Assembly: GCA_003158415.1 (NCBI GenBank)
Contig: PMJA01000268.1
Span: forward strand, 3,192 to 10,258
Direction: 5' to 3'
Origin: Methylobacter sp.
GTDB lineage: Bacteria; Pseudomonadota; Gammaproteobacteria; Methylococcales; Methylomonadaceae
DNA length: 7,067 bases
Shown here: piece by piece, positions 1-6,028 of the stretch
Layout: the number at the start of each line of letters is the position of its first letter
Position numbering within the stretch: position 1 is the first letter of the stretch
Position numbers and translations under genes: made by a program
The notes under the pieces: generated by a model
Told to the model about the DNA's origin: nothing
Seen by the model: the letters and a program-made list of their open reading frames with translations, nothing else
Databases searched by the model: none

Positions 1-1127
1 GTCTGTTTATAGGTCCACATCCCCATCATCATAGCGGTGTTGAGTTTGTCATGGCTATTATCGGAAAGGCCTTGCTGAACACTGGAGTTCATCTGCATGT
101 TGTCCCATGTATATTTAAACATCGCCATGAACATGTTATCGTTGTCCATCATATAGGAGTAGTTGGAGTCGAGGTTGTACTCCTGATAACTGTTCGTCCC
201 ATACCCGCTTTGATATAAAGGGATTACTTTGGCGGCTAAGCCGTAAGTTCCAATCATCATTGTGTGCGGGCCAGTGCTGTGTTGTAGAAATACTCGCCAG
301 TAAGGGGCGCCGCCATCAATAAGCCCGCATTGTGGGCCTCCGCATTGAGAACCATTAGTCCAAACCCCCAGACCTTGCGCCATATTTTTTGCCTGGGAAG
401 TATAACCGCCCGCTTCCAGATAAAGATGATTATTAATCATCGTGTAAGCCGTCGCGCCTGCCGTATTCGCACCGGCCATCAGGGCCTGTAGCCAGGGCTG
501 AGCCCCCGGTTTTGGTGCGGCGGAAGAGGTAGTATAAGGATACATCCAGGCATAGCTTGTCATCCAGAAATCAGACATGGTCGGCGCATTGTTGACGGTA
601 ATCCCATAACTAATGTCATTGTCGCTGATTTTGGCGTGGTTAGCATAGCGTATGTCGGCCATAGCAAGGCTGGTCGAGTGCATTACCTGGGGATTGATAT
701 TAAACTGTAGATAGCTACCGATATGACTGGTAACACGACCGGTGTAATAAATGGCGGTCCAGTCGTTAACCACATTATTGTTGGGACCAGACTGTCCCAT
801 TTCATTCGCATAGTATTGCCCGCCGGGCACTCCTTTTTCCGTGTTCGTATACGAGGCTATGAATTCTGCGGACAACGGGTTGAGCACATCCGGCAATTTG
901 TTGGCATTACCGGCGACATAACCGTCCAGCTTGAATTTTTGACCGTATTGAGTCAGCCAAGGCCCATACGACTGCATGTGACAGGCCGTACAGGGTTCGC
1001 CTGTTTGTCGTGAGAACGCCGCCGTGGCCAAGGCATTTTGACATGGCAATAGCGTAACAATGGATGCAATGATAACGAATAAAAGAAACCCGTTTTTTTG
1101 TTCGTTAAATAATATGGAGTTGATCAT
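1..1127 (-). CDS. Cyc2-like monoheme cytochrome c / outer-membrane porin fusion (partial, C-terminus beyond left edge)
   Basis: The reading frame is open from the ATG at 1127 to the left edge, giving 375 residues and no stop. An in-frame TAA lies about 12 codons upstream of this ATG, and it is the first ATG after that stop. The ribosome binding site is weak. Residues 1-34 form a signal peptide, with a hydrophobic core at 14-29 and probable cleavage after ALA (residues 32-34). Shortly after it comes AAFSRQTGEPCTACH, a single class c heme site (C46, C49, H50), followed by YGQKFKLDGY (61-70). This arrangement (short mature N-terminus, RQTG, CxxCH, then G-x-x-FK-x-x-GY) is typical of Cyc2-type cytochrome-porins, in which one heme domain precedes an outer-membrane beta-barrel. 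The rest has alternating aromatic and polar residues with Asn/Gly/Ser turns, consistent with a barrel, and no further CxxCH. Cyc2 homologues move electrons across the outer membrane, often from Fe(II); the substrate here is unknown. Oddities are high methionine content and a CGGPQC motif (262-267). It could instead be another monoheme outer-membrane cytochrome family. Confidence 0.82.
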   Translation of the reverse strand, partial: MINSILFNEQKNGFLLFVIIASIVTLLPCQNALATAAFSRQTGEPCTACHMQSYGPWLTQYGQKFKLDGYVAGNANKLPDVLNPLSAEFIASYTNTEKGVPGGQYYANEMGQSGPNNNVVNDWTAIYYTGRVTSHIGSYLQFNINPQVMHSTSLAMADIRYANHAKISDNDISYGITVNNAPTMSDFWMTSYAWMYPYTTSSAAPKPGAQPWLQALMAGANTAGATAYTMINNHLYLEAGGYTSQAKNMAQGLGVWTNGSQCGGPQCGLIDGGAPYWRVFLQHSTGPHTMMIGTYGLAAKVIPLYQSGYGTNSYQEYNLDSNYSYMMDNDNMFMAMFKYTWDNMQMNSSVQQGLSDNSHDKLNTAMMMGMWTYKQ

Positions 1128-1182
1128 AGCGAGTTTATGTTATGTTCTGATTGGAAGAAAAGAGCGCCATAGCTAATATATG

Positions 1183-1198
1183 AGCAATTTTCATACCA
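1183..1198 (-). promoter_or_regulatory. Candidate sigma-54 (-24/-12) promoter of the cytochrome-porin
   Basis: On the minus strand the sequence reads TGGTATGAAAATTGCT. It matches the sigma-54 consensus TGGCACG-N4-TTGCW at the invariant GG and GC with the correct 12-base spacing. Its downstream end lies about 55 bases before the ATG at 1127, which predicts a leader of roughly 45 bases. If real, transcription would need an enhancer-binding activator, and no such gene is in the window. A weaker sigma-70 alternative overlaps it (TTTATT, 17-base spacer, TATATT). Confidence 0.45.
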
Positions 1199-1254
1199 AT
1201 AAACACAGACCGCAGAAACACTGGCTTTGTGAATTTAATAAGCAGTAAAGATTA

Positions 1255-1305
1255 ATTAAACTGTGTTATTTAACGCATTAAGCATGTTAAATAACACAGT
1301 TTAAT
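1255..1305 (-). terminator. Large perfect inverted repeat, probable terminator after the DUF475 gene
   Basis: Two perfectly complementary 20-base arms (1255-1274 and 1286-1305) flank an 11-base loop. The structure starts 15 bases after the stop codon of the membrane-protein gene that reads towards it. The arms are mostly A/T, with a core of CTGTGTTATTTAAC. On the minus strand the exit side is TTAATTAATCTTT, T-rich but not a clean T run, so termination may be imperfect or the hairpin may mainly protect the mRNA 3' end. No opposing gene ends here, so bidirectional use is not implied. Confidence 0.6.
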
Positions 1306-1319
1306 AAAAACGAGGGGGA

Positions 1320-2327
1320 TTATTGCGCGTGCTTGCTTCTATAAACTATCGATGAAATCACCGACAAGCCGATCAATACCGCGCCGACCAGACCGGTGAT
1401 CACTTCGGAAATATGATGAGTCATGCTGATCAGCATAATGGCCGCCAGTGTGCCGATGGCGTAATGAGCTCCGTGTTCCAGGAACACGTATTCATCCAAG
1501 GTGCCCTGGCGCACAAGATACACCGTCAGGCTTCGCACAAACATCGCGCCTATCGCCAGTCCCAGCATAATAATGACCACATCCTGAGTAATCGCAAAGG
1601 CGCCGATAACGCCGTCAAATGAAAACGAGGCGTCCAATACCTCAAGATATAAAAAGCTCATGACGCTGCCTTTTTTAATGGCTTCGATTACTTCTTCGCC
1701 TTCTTCTTCATCTTCAAATAACGTCGCCAAGCTGTCCACGATAACGAATAAGATAACGCCTGAGATACCGGCAACCAGCGCATTTAACCGGATGGCATCG
1801 GGCAGCCAGTTTTGCATGATTAACAGCAGTCCTAATGCCAGTATGATTTCAATTGATTGAAGCTTGCCGAAATCGGACATTTTTTCTTCCAGGTAGCCCA
1901 GCCAATGCAACTCCTTGCCTTCATCAAAAATAAACGAGAAGAACACCATCAACAAAAACATGCCGCCGAAGGCCGCAATTTGCACATGCGACTCGTTTAA
2001 ATGATGGGCGTAAGTGGCGGGATCGTGCAAGGCCATTTCGGTTACCCCTACAAAACCGATTCCGGTGGCGACGGCGACGATTAAAATAAGAAACAGTAAA
2101 CGCATGCCGAATACGGCGATTAAAACCCCCCAGGTTAAAAAGTACCGTTGCCAACGCTCATCCATGCGCTTTAATATCGATGCGTTCACAACGGCGTTAT
2201 CAAATGATAAACTCACCTCAAGTATCCCCAGTATTAGGGCGATAAACGCGCCCATGATGCCGCCCCAATAAACGGCCCCGGCCAGGCAAACCACGGTAAC
2301 GATAAAAGAAAGACGAAAATGCTGCAT
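1320..2327 (-). CDS. DUF475 / TerC-like multi-pass integral membrane protein
   Basis: This is a complete 335-residue inner-membrane protein. The ATG at 2327 is preceded by AGAGGT (2333-2338) with 5-base spacing, which supports the start. About nine or ten hydrophobic segments are visible, roughly at residues 5-20, 24-45, 66-92, 115-134, 158-173, 182-203, 225-246, 248-265, 285-304 and 309-328. Two related acidic motifs sit in membrane segments: EVSLSFDNAVVNA (37-49) and EVLDASFSFDGVIGAFAIT (229-247). Duplicated E-x-x-x-S-x-D motifs like these mark the TerC/DUF475 group; some TerC members (Alx, and MeeF/MeeY of Bacillus) export Mn2+. Other marks are FDEGKELHW (134-142) and a strongly acidic loop, EDEEEGEEV (205-213), which could bind cations. 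Family membership is fairly sure; transport of Mn2+ or another metal is inference, as DUF475 itself is poorly characterised. The gene is transcribed away from the divergent PEP carboxykinase and ends in a hairpin. Confidence 0.88.
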   Translation of the reverse strand: MQHFRLSFIVTVVCLAGAVYWGGIMGAFIALILGILEVSLSFDNAVVNASILKRMDERWQRYFLTWGVLIAVFGMRLLFLILIVAVATGIGFVGVTEMALHDPATYAHHLNESHVQIAAFGGMFLLMVFFSFIFDEGKELHWLGYLEEKMSDFGKLQSIEIILALGLLLIMQNWLPDAIRLNALVAGISGVILFVIVDSLATLFEDEEEGEEVIEAIKKGSVMSFLYLEVLDASFSFDGVIGAFAITQDVVIIMLGLAIGAMFVRSLTVYLVRQGTLDEYVFLEHGAHYAIGTLAAIMLISMTHHISEVITGLVGAVLIGLSVISSIVYRSKHAQ

Positions 2328-2360
2328 AAAATACCTCTGATTTAGTGTTTTTGTTGTGCA

Positions 2361-2388
2361 ACTATAAGGCTATTTAACTGAAAATCAA
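2361..2388 (-). promoter_or_regulatory. Candidate sigma-70 promoter of the DUF475 gene
   Basis: On the minus strand, TTGATT (-35, 2383-2388) and TATAGT (-10, 2361-2366) are separated by 16 bases. The predicted start of transcription is near 2355, giving a leader of about 28 bases that includes the AGAGGT ribosome binding site. I found no equally good promoter for the divergent plus-strand gene in the same 184-base region. Confidence 0.45.
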
Positions 2389-2397
2389 CCTAACTTA

Positions 2398-2425
2398 GTA
2401 GGAGCGGCTTTAGCTGCTCCCACGA
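2398..2425 (+). repeat. REP-type palindromic element with GTAG head
   Basis: The element is GTAG followed by a hairpin, GGAGCGGCT-TT-AGCTGCTCC (2401-2420), with 9-base arms that pair fully if one G-U pair is allowed, then CACGA. A GTAG or GTGG tetranucleotide ahead of a short GC-rich hairpin is the hallmark of REP elements mobilised by RAYT transposases, and GTAGGAGCGGC-type units are common in pseudomonads and related gammaproteobacteria. The opposite strand also carries a GTGG head. Only this copy is in the window, so the repeat status is inferred from form. It lies just upstream of the DUF475 -35 box. Confidence 0.6.
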
Positions 2426-2511
2426 TAACGCCCTATATCCAAGTTATTTAGTCACTATTTCTAAGCAAAATTTACCTACAGTCCTTAACCAACACTCGCT
2501 GGAGTCATACC

Positions 2512-5500
2512 ATGAATTCAACTGTTATTCCGACCGGACTTGATTTTGCGAGTCAAAAACAACGGGAAGAACTGCAACACATCAATCTGCAATTAGCCGC
2601 GCTGGGCCAGCCTGTTTGTGAAGTCGACGGCGACCGGCAATATCTTGATATTGCCGGTCATTTGTTGAAAAACTATACCCGGCAACGCCGCCTTTTAGCC
2701 GAATACCGCTGTCCGGCAGATCAACGCATACAGGATTTTCTTAACGCCTATTTGCAAGAAAACGGCGAGGATGCCGACATTCGTTTGCCGGGCGAGACGT
2801 TTGTGCTGGAACGTAAAGGCTTGGCCAGGGAGCTGTCGCTGCCTTTCCAGCACAATGAATTTCATTCCGCCTATATAGATTCCTACCGGATGCGGCAAGG
2901 AGTCTTGCATAATCCAAAAAATGACCGGCGCACCACTAAAGGCGTCTTTCATATAGCCGCCGGAGGGCTTCCGGTTCCGGCTGACAAGAATGAAGTGCCG
3001 GTCGCTGTTTTTACCGCGCTATTGCGTATCGCCCTGTCGCCTCCCGATGAGCTATTATGCCTGCCTTTCACCAGCCGACAAGAGCATTCTGCAAAACTGT
3101 GGCTGTCTTTATTGCAAAGGCCGATAGTCGTGCCCGAAATCCCCGGCTTTAGCCCTAAGAAAACAATGGAAACCCGGTTTTTTGCGCCCGGCGGCTTAAT
3201 CGCCAACCTGGATTTTGTAGAATCCATTTTCGGCAACGGCGGCGATCCGTTTCTGCCTGAGCATGATGCCGCACTGGATGTGGATCACTGGACGGGGCAT
3301 ACCGGCTGCATCATACTGGCTCCGCATCTGGTGGGCTGTCGTAAACAGGCGCTAGGCTTGCCTCACACCAAGGATGCCACCGAGCGCCAGCGCAAAGACG
3401 GCATGTGCTGGCAAATTGAGGAAGAACTCTACAACGATGGCAAGCCGTTTAAACTGGTGTGCCGTAATATGCAGGGCGTCATCGTCACGCTAATTGCCGA
3501 CAACTATTTCGGTTACAGTAAAAAGGAAATAAAATCCCAGATCAGTTATTCCGCTAATCTGTTCGGCGGCTGTGAAGAGGAGCATTCCGGCGGCGCGTTG
3601 GCTTTCCCAAGAGCGATTCTGGGGGAAATTTATGTGCCTCAGGTGTCCGATAATAACGAATCGTTTCCTTTCGACAAGCTTTGCCGCTTGTTAGGCCCTG
3701 CCATCGACATTAAAGCTGAAGGCTATGCGATAGATAAAGCCCATCCGTCCATTATTTTTATACCCTGTACCGCAGAAATCAATATCCAGCAACAGCGAAT
3801 CAGCTGGCAACGCGACGGCATTAGCCACACTCTAAAGCTGTTAATCAATCATACATACATTTATCCCAATGGCTTTAGGGTGCACATGGAGCGCCATCCG
3901 AATGCGCCCAGCTGGCGGCTGGTGGGCACCTATCCCGAAGGCACTTTTTGCCATAAACCGAGCACCGTATCGGGTGGCGGCAAGTCGGAAATTTCCAAAT
4001 CTATGGCTGGCGCAATCATTTCCGGCGCGATTTTTGTCGATAATTTCGATCAAGACATGGCGATGGTGGCTGAAATTTTTGAACACGATTATTCCAACCG
4101 GTTTCGGAATGCTGAACGCAACGGCAGCGATCAACGCAGACTGTTAAGCAATAAGCGCACGCTAGGCTCGGTCATCAAGTTGCTGACGCCGTCCACGACC
4201 GAGTATGCAGAGGATTATAACCAGTGGCTGACGCAGATTCCCCAGCATATCTGGGCCATAGTGCTGATGATAAAACGCTTTTACAAGGCGGAGTGGGGGG
4301 CAAACTGGCGAGAACATTTTTCCGTCGATCTGGTAAACGGCTATCCCGGCAACGAATTGAAATTTCACGGACGCAAGCTGATCGCCAGCTATCTGCGGGT
4401 AGGCTTTGACACCAATGGCGCCTGGCGGGTTTTCAAATTAAGGCAGGACTTTATCGCGTCCGCTAAAGTGCAGCTGGAAGATGATATAACCGCCTCCACG
4501 GTCGTACCGGTCAGTCTGCTTACCGGGCTGAATCCCGACTATAAAAACCCCAGTGTTAAACTGGTCGACAATTGCGAACAAAGCTTTTTTCAACGTCCCG
4601 ACGACGCCATCCACCGGGGCGCGGATTTGCAGACCGAACTGGATTTATCCGGCACGGACAATTTTATTTCCAATTTTCAACCGTTGACTCCCCAAGACGC
4701 CCGCGAGTTGGTGGAAGACGTCATCCATTTTGACGAATTCAGCGAGCCGATGCGCACTGTTATCAGTCAGGCGGCGCAAGGAAAAACAGGCGAATATTTT
4801 GTCTCGTCGGCCCATCCGCGTCTGGTTGACGGCAAGCCCAGTCAAAATGTGCGTTATCTGCAACTGCGGCCTGATCTGGTTAATCCGTCCATGCGCTATT
4901 TGGCTGAGCTGTCAACGAGACTGACGCGCAGTCTTTGTGTCGATCAGGCGGTGCATTTTCCGGTTAATGCGGTATTGCCCGGACGTCGCAACAATCCGCG
5001 CGAGGTAGCCTCCGGTATCAGGGCATTGGCCATATATAACCCTATCCATTATCAGGAGCTGCCAGAGCTGTTTATGGATTTTATCTGCAGCCTGACCGGC
5101 AAGTCACCCTCGACCACCGGTGCAGGTTCCGAAGGCGCGCTGACCAAAGGCCCGTTTAATGCGCTAAGCACCACCGCCGATCTCAATACCGCGCTGGTTT
5201 CTTATTTGTTATGCAGCTACGACGGCTATTCCACGGCGGCAGGCTATATCGGCTGTCAACGCCGTATCGATCATGACATCAGCCTGTTGATTCCTGAAAT
5301 CTGGTCGCGCCTGCCGGTAGAGCAGCGCGATCCGCGTTATTTGATCGAACACGGGCAACTGGAAAAGCTGGAAGACTTTGAACATGAAGGTCGGACGGTT
5401 TATGCCAGCCGTCTGGGTTACCGCATTACCGAACGTTTTGTGCATACCAATTTCGGCAAGGTATTCGACTATCCGACGGCGGTGTTCGATACCGCCATGT

Positions 5501-5958
5501 TGAGGCCTGAAACGCAGGATCTGGAAGGTTTTATCGATGGCGTCGACAATGTCTATGAAGCGCAGCAGCGGGTGGCACTGCTCTATTTCCAGGACAGCTC
5601 CATCGACGACGCTTGCCCGCCGCTAAAGGCGCTGATCCATATTATGGCCTACGGCGAATTTGAAGGTAAAAGTATTGATGATCCGTCCATCCGCTCCCTG
5701 TTCACGCGCGATTACCTGCTACACAGCGATTGGTATCAAGAGCGACTACAGATCAAGCAGCAACGGGACTGTAAGCTTTGGCAACAGCACCGCGATTATA
5801 TCTTGCAGCGCATCAGCGAAACCGACCCCACCGATGCGCTTAATCAGGTCTTGACGGATAAGCTTGCGGCGGCGGAGCTGATGCTTGCAAAGGTCTCTTC
5901 GCCGTCTTATCTTGAAAGCCTGCAAGGGACGTTAGGCGCAGATTGGGTGCATCGTTAG
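2512..5958 (+). CDS. Pyrophosphate-type phosphoenolpyruvate carboxykinase (PPi-PEPCK, about 130 kDa)
   Basis: This is a complete 1148-residue cytoplasmic enzyme. The ATG at 2512 follows GGAG (2501-2504) at 7-base spacing. There is no signal peptide or membrane segment. The blocks of the PEPCK fold appear in order. NYFGYSKKEIKSQISYSANL (331-350) with K337/K338, then EEEH (355-358), matches the GKK...ALRIASRL...AEHM region of GTP-PEPCK that holds the Mn2+ ligands. KPSTVSGGGKSEISKSM (482-498) is the P-loop, in place of PSACGKTN. VDNFDQDM (509-516) corresponds to the second metal-binding loop, VGDDIAWM. AVLPGRRNNP (820-829) corresponds to FGGRRP with its catalytic arginine. TGKSPSTTGAGSEGALTKGP (862-881) is another strongly conserved-looking block. 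Ordinary ATP or GTP enzymes have about 530-620 residues. The doubled length is that of the PPi enzyme (EC 4.1.1.38) known from Propionibacterium and Entamoeba, which interconverts oxaloacetate plus PPi with PEP, Pi and CO2. The block matches were made by eye; PPi as donor is inferred from size and family. The gene appears monocistronic. Confidence 0.85.
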   Translation: MNSTVIPTGLDFASQKQREELQHINLQLAALGQPVCEVDGDRQYLDIAGHLLKNYTRQRRLLAEYRCPADQRIQDFLNAYLQENGEDADIRLPGETFVLERKGLARELSLPFQHNEFHSAYIDSYRMRQGVLHNPKNDRRTTKGVFHIAAGGLPVPADKNEVPVAVFTALLRIALSPPDELLCLPFTSRQEHSAKLWLSLLQRPIVVPEIPGFSPKKTMETRFFAPGGLIANLDFVESIFGNGGDPFLPEHDAALDVDHWTGHTGCIILAPHLVGCRKQALGLPHTKDATERQRKDGMCWQIEEELYNDGKPFKLVCRNMQGVIVTLIADNYFGYSKKEIKSQISYSANLFGGCEEEHSGGALAFPRAILGEIYVPQVSDNNESFPFDKLCRLLGPAIDIKAEGYAIDKAHPSIIFIPCTAEINIQQQRISWQRDGISHTLKLLINHTYIYPNGFRVHMERHPNAPSWRLVGTYPEGTFCHKPSTVSGGGKSEISKSMAGAIISGAIFVDNFDQDMAMVAEIFEHDYSNRFRNAERNGSDQRRLLSNKRTLGSVIKLLTPSTTEYAEDYNQWLTQIPQHIWAIVLMIKRFYKAEWGANWREHFSVDLVNGYPGNELKFHGRKLIASYLRVGFDTNGAWRVFKLRQDFIASAKVQLEDDITASTVVPVSLLTGLNPDYKNPSVKLVDNCEQSFFQRPDDAIHRGADLQTELDLSGTDNFISNFQPLTPQDARELVEDVIHFDEFSEPMRTVISQAAQGKTGEYFVSSAHPRLVDGKPSQNVRYLQLRPDLVNPSMRYLAELSTRLTRSLCVDQAVHFPVNAVLPGRRNNPREVASGIRALAIYNPIHYQELPELFMDFICSLTGKSPSTTGAGSEGALTKGPFNALSTTADLNTALVSYLLCSYDGYSTAAGYIGCQRRIDHDISLLIPEIWSRLPVEQRDPRYLIEHGQLEKLEDFEHEGRTVYASRLGYRITERFVHTNFGKVFDYPTAVFDTAMLRPETQDLEGFIDGVDNVYEAQQRVALLYFQDSSIDDACPPLKALIHIMAYGEFEGKSIDDPSIRSLFTRDYLLHSDWYQERLQIKQQRDCKLWQQHRDYILQRISETDPTDALNQVLTDKLAAAELMLAKVSSPSYLESLQGTLGADWVHR

Positions 5959-5970
5959 GGGGACTCTATG

Positions 5971-6001
5971 CAGATAACATCCCTTAGAGGAATGTTATCT
6001 G
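5971..6001 (+). terminator. Hairpin after the PEP carboxykinase gene, probable terminator
   Basis: A 14-base-pair stem with one mismatch and a 3-base loop (CAGATAACATCCCT, TAG, AGGAATGTTATCTG) starts 13 bases after the TAG stop at 5956-5958. No T run follows on either strand, so a classical Rho-independent mechanism is uncertain. Its place between two convergent genes suggests that it ends or stabilises one or both messages. Confidence 0.5.
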
Positions 6002-6002
6002 T

Positions 6003-6017
6003 CCCACCTTAAGTGGG
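6003..6017 (-). terminator. Small GC-rich hairpin after the efflux gene
   Basis: CCCAC and GTGGG arms enclose CTTAA. The hairpin lies 11 bases after the minus-strand stop codon at 6029-6031, and one base from the larger hairpin of the convergent gene. The stem is short and no T run follows, so it is only a weak terminator candidate. Confidence 0.3.
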
Positions 6018-6028
6018 TAGCGAAATAT

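Noticed and set aside
723..1013. Plus-strand reading frame of 96 codons
   Set aside because: It lies wholly opposite the cytochrome-porin, which has a signal peptide and heme motif; the plus-strand translation has no recognisable family feature.
1128..1319. FNR/Crp-like operator near the cytochrome promoter
   Set aside because: I looked for TTGAT-N4-ATCAA or TGTGA-N6-TCACA forms and saw no convincing dyad besides the long hairpin.
1413..2271. Several plus- and minus-strand frames overlapping the DUF475 gene
   Set aside because: They are out-of-frame shadows of a gene with clear membrane segments and paired acidic motifs.
2426..2511. Sigma-70 promoter for the carboxykinase gene
   Set aside because: TATATC and TATTTC are possible -10 boxes, but neither has a reasonable -35 at the right distance.
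3955..3987. GGGKS P-loop as evidence of an AAA or ABC ATPase
   Set aside because: The flanking blocks (K337/K338, EEEH, VDNFDQDM, GRRNNP) fit a PEP carboxykinase, and no Walker B or ABC signature is visible.
2695..5854. Short frames inside the carboxykinase gene on both strands
   Set aside because: The 1148-codon frame is continuous and carries conserved enzyme blocks throughout; the others lack such support.
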